NCBI GenBank assembly: GCA_022577435.1
Contig: JAKOON010000006.1
Span: 1,392,001 to 1,456,000, forward strand
Direction: 5' to 3'
Length of the DNA stretch: 64,000 nucleotides
Source of the DNA: Embiotoca jacksoni
Lineage: Eukaryota; Chordata; Actinopteri; Embiotocidae
Shown here piece by piece: positions 46,878-57,533 of this stretch. The position numbers were made by a program, and so were the translations under genes. Under the pieces are notes generated by a model that was given only the letters and a program-made list of their open reading frames with translations, searched no databases and had not been told where the DNA came from. The stretch's first letter is position 1; every line of letters starts with the position of its first letter.

Positions 46878-47519
46878 AGAGGTGCTTGAAAGTTTGTGAA
46901 CCCTTTAGAGTTTTCTAAATTTCTTTATAAATATGAACAAAAACTTCATCAGATTTTCACACTAACCTGTGAATAAAGGGAGCTCCATTGAATAAACAAG
47001 ATAACATATTACATTGTCATTTATTTGTTGAAGAAAGTGATCCAATAATACATACTGTATCTGTGAGTGTCAGAAGTATGTGAACCTTTGCTCTCAGTAT
47101 CTGCTGTGACCTGCTTGTGCAGCTTTTACTGCATCTAAACTTTTCCGGTAACTGTCTATCAGTCCTGAACATGAACTCTGAGGAATATCAGTCCATTCCT
47201 CCTACAGAACAGCTTCAACTGAAAGCTGAAGAGACCTGAGACCTGAAACCCTAAAACTGATCGACAGTTACCAGAAAGCTGCACAAGAAGGTCACGGCAG
47301 ACACTGAAAGCAAAGGTTCACATACTTCTGACACTCATAAATATGTATTATTGGATCATTTTCCTCAACAAATACACGACAGCATGATATTTGATCTCAT
47401 TTATTCTTTTGGGTTCTCTTTATTCACTCTTAGTGTAAAAACCTGATGATGTTTCAGGTCATATTGATGCAGAAATATAGACAATTCTGAGGGGTTCACA
47501 AACTTTGAAACACCACTCT
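46878..47519. mobile_element. Family E palindromic MITE
   Basis: The left end AGAGGTGCTTGAAAGTTTGT plus GAACCC is matched by the reverse complement of the right end (GGGTTCACAAACTTTGAAAC plus ACC). Inner arms are also inverted: GTCAGAAGTATGTGAACCTT (about 47079) pairs with AGGTTCACATACTTCTGACA (about 47313). The whole 640 bp could fold into one hairpin. No coding capacity. Similar elements are common in fish. Confidence 0.85.
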
Positions 47520-47577
47520 ATCTTGCTGTTGAACCTATTTTTTCAGGAGAGTAAGAATATCTTTAAGCTGGAAATTT

Positions 47578-47955
47578 GTGAAATAGACACGCCAGTCTAC
47601 TACAGCAAAACGTGAAATAGACACACTTTGTGCTGTCTAGGCGTGAATGTTACATGTTTTCCTGTATTGGACGAAAATGAAACCTACAGCATGTGTAGAG
47701 CCACTTGTTGCTAAAACATGTGGTTGGGGGTTACTAAATAAAAACACGTTTGGGGTTACGAAACAAAAAAACATGGTCACCTCCTGGAATAGTTTTTGAC
47801 TAATGCCACCAAACCCCGCCTCCAACCTCCTAATACTGCCAAAACATGTCTTTCGTGTAACTTTCACACCTTGACAGCCCAAAGCGTGGCTATTTCACAT
47901 TCTGCTGTAGTGGACTGGCGTGTCTATTTCACGCTTTTCCTTGACACCGGGTTGG
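47578..47955 (+). mobile_element. Family F MITE-like element, copy 1
   Basis: The left end GTGAAATAGACACGCCAGTC is inverted relative to the right end GACTGGCGTGTCTATTTCAC, each with a nearby CTACAGCA/TGCTGTAG block. The right end then reads TTGACACCGGGTTG. Shared with 63342-63704 in reverse orientation. No coding capacity. Confidence 0.8.
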
Positions 47956-48372
47956 ACAGTGATAGAGGATGTTATTAATGTGCATTGTGGCACAAATCAC
48001 TTGTTGAAATAGTGACTCAGAATTGGCCTGTAGGACCCCAGGATCCCTCGTCACTCGCCATCATCTCGGCCGTTCTCAGAGAAATTCTGCAGACGTGTCA
48101 GTCGAAGGGGTTGAAAAGCGAGCTGGGTGTTGCGTATATATTTGGACTACGGGGGCTTGTTCATTTGTTTTATCTATCCCACTTTTTTGTGTCCTCCGCA
48201 GAGATTTATTTGCACTGGCCTCGGCCGCATTGGACCTTGGCTGCAGCACTTATGTATTTAAACAAGGGGCTGCTGTGGGTAGAAGGAAGTGTTCGACTAA
48301 ACTCCAGTCGGGTCTTCTCCAACATTTACATATGGGGTGTTGGTGGTGGTGTTGGTGGTGGTAGAGGGGCCT

Positions 48373-48411
<39 letters not shown>

Positions 48412-48426
48412 GGGGGGGGGGGGGGG
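48373..48426. repeat. Extreme poly-G tract
   Basis: 38 G residues, one T, then 15 more G on the plus strand. It starts 18 bp beyond the splice donor of the minus-strand exon at 48445-48497, so the transcript would carry poly-C in the intron. The plus strand could form G-quadruplexes. The exact count may be affected by sequencing. Confidence 0.9.
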
Positions 48427-48444
48427 TGTAGGGAGGGTGCGTAC

Positions 48445-48497
48445 CTCAGCTGGTAGTGTTGCTGCACAAGGCGGCCCTGAGTCTCTGGATCCACACT
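48445..48497 (-). CDS. Exon of an unidentified gene (17 codons plus AG)
   Basis: On the minus strand it is bounded by a strong acceptor (TTTTCTGTTACAG, ending at 48498) and a good donor (CTGAG then GTACGC). In the phase set by the upstream exon it reads SVDPETQGRLVQQHYQL, followed by a split codon. The 53-bp length leaves phase 2. I do not recognise the protein. The next exon would lie to the left, beyond the poly-G tract, but was not found. Support comes from matching phases and two good splice sites, not from homology. Confidence 0.55.
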
Positions 48498-48673
48498 CTG
48501 TAACAGAAAAGAAGAGTCATGGAAACAAAGACAGGGCAGCGGCAGGAAGTAAACAATCTGACTGAGAGAAACACAGAAAAAAAAAAGAAGACAGATGGGA
48601 ACAAAAGGGAATCAGCTTCACAGGACTGGATCATCTTACAGGAAGCACATGCTCCGATACTCCAGCCACTGAC

Positions 48674-48867
48674 CTCTCGTATATGACAGTGGGGGTGGGG
48701 GGGTGGTGGAGGCAATGAGGGCTCCGCGGGCCCCATCTGCATGGCCTGTCCCGGGCTCCGCACCATGTGTAGCGCCTGGCCCCGCGCCAGCAGCCCCAAC
48801 GCCCCTTTTGTGGTGGTCAGAGTGGCCTGTCGGGGTCTTCCTTTGATCCGGGGCCAACTATTCATCT
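48674..48867 (-). CDS. Exon of an unidentified gene (64 codons, proline-rich end)
   Basis: Bounded by a pyrimidine-rich acceptor (TCTCTTCCTTTAG, ending at 48868) and the donor GAGAG then GTCAGT. After two bases completing a split codon it reads MNSWPRIKGRPRQATLTTTK, continues through GALGLLARGQALHMVRSPGQ and ends LPPPPPHPHCHIRE. The frame ends on a whole codon and joins the exon at 48445-48497 in phase 0 with no stop. Third positions are GC-rich, unlike the flanking introns. No known domain is seen. The Met may be internal, because the frame is open to the acceptor. An alternative frame (GHSDHHKRGVGAAG) is also open but its continuation is less natural. Confidence 0.6.
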
Positions 48868-49386
48868 CTAAAGGAAGAGAAGAGCAAAAAAAAAAAGAGA
48901 AAAAGATAAACAGAAAAAGAGAGGAGGGAGGGGGTGGAAGGGGAAAAAAAGAAGTCAACCTCTGCTGCCAATTATTGGAAAAACATCAAGGTCTTTTTTT
49001 TCTGTGTGTAAAGAGAAAGAGGAGAAAAGAGGGAGGCGAGGCGTTTGATGGCTCGGCTCTGTGTTAGTCGGAGGATGGTGGCGAGTCGAGGCAGGGCACC
49101 GGCTGACCTGCAGGAGGTGATTACAGGCAGAGAGTCGTATTCAGCTCACTGGCGTTTTATTTATTTTTTTTGTGCTTTTTCCTGTATGCCCTTTTTTTAA
49201 AAAATGTATTTATTTTTTTATTTATCTGCACCTCTTTCACTATCTCTCCAGACTCTTCCCTTATTGTTGTCTTCCTTATCTTGCGCCTTTCTGTCACCTT
49301 AAACCTCCATGTGCTGTTAAACCAGTTCACAAGGACAAACAAAGGGTCATTTCTCTGTCTCTGTCTGCCTCTTTCTCTCTTCTCAG

Positions 49387-49527
49387 ATGTACTACATAGA
49401 CACATTTCTACCGATGTCGGGAAGCAGGCAGCAGCTGAATGACGTCGTGTATGCTGCAGAAGCATGTCAGACGAACGATGTGGACGTCATGACAGCAAAA
49501 CAGAGCCGAGGATTAACAGTGTTGTCA
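49387..49527 (+). CDS. Possible exon of unknown gene, opposite strand (speculative)
   Basis: A very strong acceptor (a 30-base pyrimidine tract ending TTCTCTCTTCTCAG at 49386) and a donor TGTCA then GTAAGC (49528) bound 141 bp. Only one of three frames is open throughout: MYYIDTFLPMSGSRQQLNDV and 27 further residues. 47 open codons are expected by chance about one time in ten, so this could equally be a non-coding RNA exon or chance. No homology is recognised and no neighbouring exon was found. Confidence 0.25.
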
Positions 49528-49861
49528 GTAAGCAGGACGCATTTTAAGACACATGAAGAGCAGAAATAATCACAGAAGGGATGCAGGTTTTCACTTCCAC
49601 AGCAAACTCAAACTTACAGCTCTTTCTTTATAAAAACTGATTTGTCTCGACTTCCCGCGTTCTTGTTCAGAAAATAATAAATCTGCTTCGCACCACGAGT
49701 CGAAGCACATTTGCTGAATGAGCTATTTTACTTCAAGCTGTAAAGGATCAAATAAAAAGGGCAAAATGTCTCGTTCAGTGCAGCTTGAAAAAATACCAAC
49801 CCTTTTAACCTTTGACTGCCAATCAACACCAAGTTTTTCTTTTAGTTTATAACAGTTTTGG

Positions 49862-49965
49862 TCTCAAGAGTGTTCATTAACTGATTGCACGGTTGGAGGT
49901 TTGATCTCCCGAATCCTCTTGCTTTGTCTTTGGGCAACATACTGAAACTCAATTAGTTCTGAATG
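49862..49965 (+). mobile_element. Fragment of tRNA-derived SINE
   Basis: GGTTGGAGGTTTGATCTCCC (a B-box-like segment) is followed by CTTTGTCTTTGGGCAACATACTGAAACTCA, the same core as in the SINE at 14503. The head and 3' end are missing. Confidence 0.6.
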
Positions 49966-50119
49966 TGCAGGTCAGCACCTTCTGCTCTGCTGCCATTAAG
50001 GTTAAAACTCCGTACGTGGATTTTATTTAACATATTGTCCTTTGTTTTAAAAACATAGATGTATAATATTGATAAGGATACGTTAAATTTGGGTTTCTAA
50101 AATTGGGCCAAATTGACGA

Positions 50120-50626
50120 TCCACTCGTTGGTTTAACTGCCATCTCGAAGCCTTCAGTCTGTCATTTTGACCGTCGCCATCTTGGTGTTTTGGAGCAGGA
50201 AGTGACCATATTTGGACGAGCTGGGGAGAAGAAAGCGGTCCATCTGAATGAGCTGATTGGAAACCTGACGTTACGACGTCCCGCCCACCGACAGCTGTAA
50301 CCTGACTACAGACCTATCAATCAAACAGACATGCCCCTAAAAAACCCCGTCTTTTTGAAGCTTATTTTCGAATCATTGACGCGATTATTTTCAGATGGAC
50401 CGACAGAAAACGAATAAGAAAGGAACGACTTTAGTTGCAACACCGAAATAACTCGTGGAGAAATTTTATCGACTTTATATTTCATGAGAGAAGTTGAATG
50501 GGAGTCTATGGAGCCGGAGGCTTTTTGGAGCCAAGCTCTAGTGGCACTCGGTTGGTATTGCAGCTCAAGGCACTTCCACATCGGCTTAACTTTTCAGATA
50601 CGACCATTTTTTATATTCTATCTACG
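50120..50626 (+). repeat. Family A repeat, nearly full-length copy
   Basis: Contains CCGTCGCCATCTTGGTGTTT, GGAAGTGACCATATTTGGAC, the ACGACGTCCCGCCCACCGAC block and TCTAGTGGCACTCGG, ending near TATATTCTATC. It is in the plus orientation. Confidence 0.85.
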
Positions 50627-51620
50627 ATTGGAAAAATTTAAGAGGACGTTTAAACAGTTGCAAAATCTTTACATCAGATGTTGGTACCGTTTACATTTTC
50701 TCTTAATTCTATTCGGATAACCTTTGGATTTACTTAAAACCAAAATAAGAACCACATGACCTACATTATTGCATTTCATACAGTATAAAGTGACGTCCTG
50801 CATCCCATAACACCCAGACACAGGTGCAAGCAACAGTGCAGTTACTCCTACACCAGCTTGTGGTCGGGCCGTTTTTGCTAAGAGGACCCTACACGGCGTT
50901 CGTATGCATCACTCGCCCTCGCCTCTCTCGTCCGCCTTCGTCCTTGTGGACAAAGAAGCAGAACAGACAATAGCACACGCATTGATCACCAAGGACGAGT
51001 CTCCATCGCTCTCCCTCCCTCTGTCTGTCTCTCTAATTTCCCTTTCATGACTGTTTTTTTTCCTGCTGTCTCCCGAGACGTCCTCGGTCGACGAGAGAAA
51101 ACACAAACCGAGCATTAAAACGCCCCGCAGCCCTTTAAACACTTGTCATTTGTCCTTTGTACGAATGGTGTCGGGAGTTGCTATAGAGACTGCTCTTTTT
51201 TTTATCTATTCTTCTTTTTTTATACACATAAGAATGTTTTTTTTTGTTTTTTTTTACCAATTCCTTCATTTTTTTTTTTTTCGATTAAGTTTTGGTGTTG
51301 AGGAAAGCAGACAGTGAGAGAGAGACAACGCACAGTCAATTAGGAGTCCGGGGGAATGATCAAAAACGAGCCGTTTAAAAATCCAATTTGCCACGGGGGT
51401 GAGAGCTGAGAGATGAGTGAAGGACAGTCAGTGTTGGCTGGATCTCTGTGGACGTATTGACCAATGCAAAGCTGCGTTTTTTGTTTTTTTTTCTCTCTCT
51501 CTCTCTCTCCAGATGAAAGGGATGAGAGTCGGCTTGGATGTTTAGTCCACAGTTTAATGTACTTTTCTGTAATGAGGCTGTGAGTCCTGCTGCGTCTCCA
51601 ACACGTCGTCTCTATTGTTG

Positions 51621-51621
<1 letters not shown>
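50627..51621. other. No gene recognised
   Basis: Unique sequence with T tracts at 51236-51256 and 51270-51281 and a CT array at 51493-51510. No supported exon. Confidence 0.4.
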
Positions 51622-51694
<73 letters not shown>

Positions 51695-52010
51695 GTGCGA
51701 CTGCCAGTGTGGTTGTGGGTTCATTAGACTCCCAGTGTACCTGCACCCAGCCAGCCATGGGCCGTTTAATTCAGCGAGCAGGCAAGGGCGTTATCACAGC
51801 AGCATCACTAATCCCCGTGAATGAAACACCGACACTTTGATGTCTGCCAAAGAAACACGGCTGTAGTATTTGGAGGCGAGACTGCGCATCACGTACAAAC
51901 TGTAATTAACAATCTATAGCTGGACCGGAGCCAGGCAGAAGGGTGGAGGGGCAGGGAGGGAGGGAGGGAAGACAGTGGTGGTAAAGAGCCAGAAGCAGTA
52001 AAGACTATAG

Positions 52011-52053
<43 letters not shown>

Positions 52054-52726
52054 GTGTGGACCAACTATATTCACGAGGACAGACACACTTTTGTGAGGAC
52101 CATTCAGGCCGGTCCTCACAACTTTAAAGTGCAATTTGAGGGTTAACCAGCAGTGACGTCTCCCGTTGGTTTGTGAACGGCCGTTATGAAGCCTCCAGTT
52201 CAGATTCTGTCCGTCGCCGTCTTGCTAGTTCGGAGCGGTTTGGAGCAGGTGTATCTGACTGATCTGATTGGAAACCCCGATGATACTACGTCCCACTCAC
52301 CGATAGCTGTAACCTGACTGCACCACAGGCCTGTCAATCAAAAAGACACGCCCCCCCCCAAAACACATATTTTTTTAAGCTTATTGTAATTAATGCAAGG
52401 ATTATTTTCAGATGTACCCGCCAGAAAACTAAAAGGAAGGAGTGACTTTCGCTAACAACACAGAAATAACTCATGGAGAAATTGGGAGTCTATGGAGCTG
52501 GAGGCTTTTTTGGAGCCTACCTCTAGTGGCACTCCGGTGGTATTGCAGTTTAAGGCACTTCTGCATCGGCCTCATTTTTCAGACCTGGAAGCTTCGAACA
52601 CTTTATTTACAGTCTGTGGTTTAAAACTTGGTTTTAGAATTACGATTAGGATTAGGTTATGGTATGGGGGTAAGGAATACATTATGACAATGAGTGTCCT
52701 CACAAGTTTAGAAAGACATGTGTTGC

Positions 52727-52808
<82 letters not shown>

Positions 52809-52907
52809 AAATGCACATATATGGGGGTTGAAATTGCTCCGAGACACATCATCAGTCCCACTACCAATGTGGAAGTGTTTCTTCAGTGATCAATGCAGGG
52901 CTCTCAC

Positions 52908-52971
<64 letters not shown>

Positions 52972-53148
52972 CACACACACACAACATGGTAACATCAGTG
53001 CCGTTGTCTCGGTAACAAACCTGCCTGCAGCTCAAAGAAAACACAGGACGGTGAAGTAAGTCGTGGGACAATAGAACGAGGACGCAGAATGAAACATTCA
53101 GGCGCCCTCACAACACACACACAAACAAACACACACACCACACACACA

Positions 53149-53214
<66 letters not shown>

Positions 53215-53552
53215 AAACAAAGGCTCCTCATGCCACCTACACACCACGTTCTGGTGAGAAAACGATATCAGTGTGCGCCCAGCGTTCATCACAACATGTG
53301 TCAATGCACACGCAAACTGTGTGTGTGCGTGTGAGCCGCACACACCGGAGCACGCAGCCTATAATACATCCACCTCATGTAAGAGGATAAAACACTCAAA
53401 AACCAAAGACTTTCATCAAAGCAAGTGAGAGGATGTCAGAGATTTTTTCTAAAGATGAAAGCGAGGGATATTCTCTCATTTCGGCTCATCTCTCCCTCCC
53501 TCTCTGTCTCTTTCAAATCCTTGAAGTATCATCCATGTTTTCTATGACGAAT

Positions 53553-53587
<35 letters not shown>

Positions 53588-53757
53588 GAGAGAGGAGGGA
53601 GGTAAAAAGTTATTTACGTCCCACGCTGTGTTATGTGGCCTGTCACTTCTCATTTTCTCCCAGGGCTGTCCAACTGAAAGACTTCAGTCAACTCTCTCCA
53701 AGCCTGTATTTGCTAAGGTAATTACAAAGTGACAGCTTTCAAATCCTCTACCACACA

Positions 53758-53821
<64 letters not shown>
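51622..53821. repeat. Dense group of CA/GT and GA microsatellites
   Basis: GT arrays at 51622-51691, 52011-52058 and 52729-52804; CA arrays at 52909-52983, 53114-53211 and 53752-53821; and a GA array at 53552-53599. Several CA arrays carry interruptions of the ACACC or CAACA type, suggesting expansion after slippage. A family A copy lies among them. Confidence 0.95.
52144..52622 (+). repeat. Family A repeat, nearly full-length copy
   Basis: Runs from AACCAGCAGTGACGTCTCCC, through GATGATACTACGTCCCACTC and CACAGGCCTGTCAATCAAAA, to CTTTATTTACAGTCTGTGG. It lacks the ACCATATTTGGACGAGC segment after GGAGCAGG, a small deletion. Confidence 0.85.
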
Positions 53822-53823
<2 letters not shown>

Positions 53824-53913
53824 CCAAACATGGTAAATATGGGAATATGGCTCTGTGGCCCTTCAGAATTTGTCATTATGATTTGTTAAAACCTGCGTCT
53901 CGTGTTTCACACA

Positions 53914-54505
53914 CTGTATATAAAAGTGTTTGTAGCTTTCCAGTCTAAAAAAATTAAGCCGATGCGGACGGTGTCTTAAGCTGCAATACTACCGAGTGCC
54001 ACTAGAGGTTGGATCCCAAAAGCCAACCGGCTCCATAGACTCCCATTCAACTTCCTCATTTAATTCTCAGTCAATGAAATGTCTCCACGAGTTATCTCGG
54101 TGTTGTTAGCTAATGTCGCTCCTTGTTAATAGTTTACTGGAGGTCCATCTGAAATGAATCCCGTAATTAATGAGAAAATAATCTTAAGAAAAGACGTGTT
54201 TTTGGGGGGCGTGTCTGTTTGATTGACAGGTCTGTGGTGCAGTCAGGTTACAGTTATCGGTGGTCGGGACGTAGTATCGTCAGGTTTCCAATCAGATCAG
54301 TCAGATTTCACAAATTTTTCAGACCCGGAAGCTACGCACACTTTTATATACAGTCTGTCGCTCGCTCCTCCCCCCCAGCTCGTCCAAATACGGTCACTTC
54401 CTGCTCCAAACCGCTCCGAAATAGCAAGATGGTGACGGGCAATATCTGAATTGGAGGATTCATAACAGCCGTTTACAAACCAACGGGAGACATCGCTGCT
54501 GGTTG
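53914..54505 (-). repeat. Family A repeat with an inverted terminal fragment inside
   Basis: A minus-orientation copy from CACTGTATATAAAAGTG to CAAACCAACGGGAGAC. Within it, 54312-54358 (TTTTTCAGACCCGGAAGCTA to TATATACAGTCTGT) is the 3' end of family A in plus orientation, placed between the GATCAGTCAGAT and CGCTCGCTCCTCC blocks, which are contiguous in other copies. Confidence 0.85.
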
Positions 54506-54904
54506 CTGCTTGGTTTCACTCTGTCGACTGCATGACTGACCTTTAAATGTTGCCGCCTGCACTCAGCAGAATCCCAATAAGTATTCTGTGATTAATATTC
54601 CTGATCGGTCTGTAAACGAGGTAGGAAATTCTATCGCGATGTCAGCACAGTGAAAATAATTTTCCTGGCTGTCTTCATTCTCCATAAAAAACATGTGTGG
54701 GATGCAAACACATACAAACACTTCCACCTCCCGGTGTATCCACTCAGAGGTGATTGTGAGAACATCTTTGATCTTTTTTTTCTCTTCTTCTTTCTTCTTC
54801 AAGGAGATGTATTGCCTGTACACATAATCCATGACAGACATAATGTGATTTGGTAGTATCTCTAAATGGCAGGGAAAACCAGCTGACAGAAATTAATAAG
54901 TTAC

Positions 54905-54967
54905 CGCGGCGGCGAAGGAGTCGGAGGAGGAGGGGCTGGGAGGAGATGGTGGAGGTGGTGGGCTAAC
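54905..54967 (-). CDS. Possible 63-bp proline/serine-rich exon (speculative)
   Basis: On the minus strand it is preceded by GTGTGTTTGGCTGCCAG and followed by GTAACT. In frame it reads VSPPPPPSPPSPSSSDSFAA plus A, exactly 21 codons. It does not join in phase directly to the exon at 48674-48867, so if both belong to one gene another exon must lie between. It could also be a chance GC-rich segment. Confidence 0.25.
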
Positions 54968-55534
54968 CTGGCAGCCAAACACACAGATCATCAAATTATC
55001 TTTAGAGGCATATCGTCATGGTGAGAGTCCTCCGTACGCCGAGCTCAACCTGCCCTATCTGCAGCGGCACACGACGCCGGTCTGTCGACTCCGCTTTGGA
55101 TCACTGCTCCGAAATAAATAAGGACGCCGGCTGGATGTCAGGAAGACGCTGGAGACCTGTGGGGACCTCTATGTCCCGTTCCTGTCGGATCGACCCAGAT
55201 CTACAGAACGAAGGCTTCCTCTACCAGCTCTGAGCTCAGCAGGAGGCCTCCCGACTGAATGAGGATCTGTACGGACACTGTGTGCCGCTTATAGGGGGAA
55301 ATGTGTTTACTGGCTCTTGTAGTTTCTTTTTAGATCATATGGCATGTAGTCCTTCTGGATATTTGTAGTGTTGCACTGGATTTGACACCTGGTCAGTCAC
55401 AGCGTAAAGTCGGACTGCGCGTTGGACCGTCTGTTTGAAAAGTTACAAAAACTGTTGGAAATTACACCAGCTCTTCCCCAACTTTGGGAATAGTCTTGAC
55501 GTGGGGCGCCCTAGAAGTACCTTCTATCGATCCA
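54968..55534. other. No gene supported
   Basis: A GC-rich stretch at 55014-55250 has one plus-strand frame interrupted by a single stop (55119-55121), with no usable pyrimidine tract upstream. No identity was recognised; see the rejected list. Confidence 0.3.
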
Positions 55535-56110
55535 GTCCCTCCAGGAAATCTTGATCTTGCAATCCCAATAATTAACACATACTCAATCACTCTCCACAAT
55601 ATTTACCGCACCTTGCAATTTTGCAAAATTCGTGACATCATGAACAGAAGCTCTGCTGAAAGTATTACAACAAACGAAACTGACTTTATTTTCAAAACTA
55701 AGTGTTCATTTCCAACCAGCGAGGCTCCGCCCCCTCTCTTCTCACCATCAAAACAAACTGCTGCTATCTAACTGCAACAACAGGAAGTGACGGGGTTTGT
55801 GGCAAATGTGGTCTTATGATGGGAATGAGGAATATGTTGAATGTGTTTTCTCCACACTTCCAGCTGTAAGAGACTGAACTTTGTTTTCGTGTTGAATGAA
55901 TGTGATTTAAAAAGCATTTAAAGCTCTCATTGTGACAGCAGATGGAGCCTTTGTTTTCTACATTACAGAGTGTCTGTTCTGTAAAGCTACGACACTTTTA
56001 GACACTTTTTATCACTTTGAGCCCCGTGATGGTTCTCTAAGTTCAACACAGAAAGAAAAACACATTACAAGGCAAATATTTCTGGGATGTGTAGCAGGAT
56101 TATTATCACT
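55535..56110 (+). repeat. Family B repeat, copy 3
   Basis: Starts GTCCCTCCAGGAAATCTTGA and follows copy 2 (43885-44475) almost throughout, with a short deletion near 55640. It ends GTAGCAGGATTATTATCACT, as in copy 1. A small ATAG repeat follows at 56184-56207. Confidence 0.9.
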
Positions 56111-56204
56111 GGAAGTAATTACATATTAATCTTTATCAGCGAGTTGTTCAAAATATTTTTTGTGTTTTTGGAAATGAAAGATTTAGATAGATTGATAGAT
56201 AGAT

Positions 56205-56575
56205 AGAACTCATGGTTACAACACGAGAAGCAGTTGGGTCATAAAAACAACATGGAGGGCGTCTAGAAGCCACAGAGGCTAACAGTTTGTCACACTAACA
56301 TAGGGGTAACGTAATGCAGGAAATACAAAGTCACAGAGAGGAAAAGATGAGGCCGTTGGGAAGATCAACATTTTCCTCAGACATAGGCTATTATCTAAGT
56401 TATGAAGACAAACTCTACATGACAAAAATTACAATATATTAACTTAACATCCAACCAAACATGAACTTCCACGACCTCTGACCTTTCTGTAAACGTCAGC
56501 AAACACGTCACAACTTGTGAACTCGAGTCTTGTAGAAAATATACAGTTCTGACGTCGTGAATACCACATTTTGAT
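56205..56575 (+). repeat. Family C repeat, copy 3
   Basis: Matches 21395-21889 over GGCGTCTAGAAGCCACAGA, GATGAGGCCGTTGGGAAGAT, CATCCAACCAAAC and GAACTTCCAC. The terminal GCGTTC sequences are not preserved. Confidence 0.85.
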
Positions 56576-57486
56576 ATATTTCCCATTTAAGTGCAGCAAT
56601 TGAGTTTTACACTCCAGAACATCCCCAGATTAAATACATCAGAGCTGTGTAGGTGTGATTTTTATCAGATGTGATTGACAGTGCTGGAAACAAAACCAAA
56701 CAGCCCACAGCTATCAGCAGATCTTGATTTAAAATTTAGCTTAATCCTGATTAATGCACACAAATATATGGCATCCTCTTTTTTTTCCAACTAAGCTTAG
56801 TTAATTTCAAAATGAGAAAAATCACCAATATGGAAATTATTTCAAAACTTTTCACACTGGAGAAAAAAAAATAAGAAGCCTCGAGAGAAAAAAGGTTTTC
56901 AGAGTCTTTAAGTTTCACCTTCATCATGAGGATAAGGAAATACACTTGTTTTGCCCCTTCTGGTCTGACCACCGTCTGAATCGGTCACCTAAAAAATAAT
57001 CCGAATATGCTTTTCCTGAACCTGAATCCACCTGAACCAGATGGTCAAATTCAACTCAATCGGTGCTCCAGTTAGATTGTACAGTCACACTCTCCGCAGG
57101 CGGTCGCCCTCCGATCAGCTTGTGTTTCTCTGTCCATTGTTCCCCACTCTTGTCTGCGTAAACCAACATGGTGCCCTGGCAACAGCTGTAAACAGCTGCA
57201 CTTTGATGAGGAAAGTGTAAGTGAGAGCAGAGCAGCTGAACTGTGTGTGCAACAAGCGTGCACACATTTACACGCATACTTACATATTTAAACACGTATA
57301 GCGCCACAAACAAATGACCTCATGATACATTAAACTTTATCAGACTGTATAGAAAAAGGAGAATATTTCTGCTTCTGGAGAAACGCCCACAGTTAAATTT
57401 GACTTCAAATACAGGAAGAGATTTTTAAGGTGGACAGAGCAGATGTGGCTTTATGGCTTTGTGCTGGCTTCAGTGTGTGTGTGTGT

Positions 57487-57533
<47 letters not shown>

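Noticed and set aside
47985..48431. 148-codon plus-strand frame ending in poly-glycine
   Set aside because: The glycine tail is only the poly-G tract, the rest has no domain, and it runs antisense to the better-supported minus-strand exon.
55014..55255. Plus-strand frame reading AYRHGESPPYAELNLPYLQR with one stop, continuing to a second stop
   Set aside because: There is no pyrimidine tract before the only AG, an in-frame stop at 55119-55121, and no known protein. It may be an old pseudogene or transposon relic but cannot be supported.
57171..57183. Second RFX X-box (GTGCCCTGGCAAC)
   Set aside because: A less perfect match, with no supporting half-sites or promoter-like context nearby.
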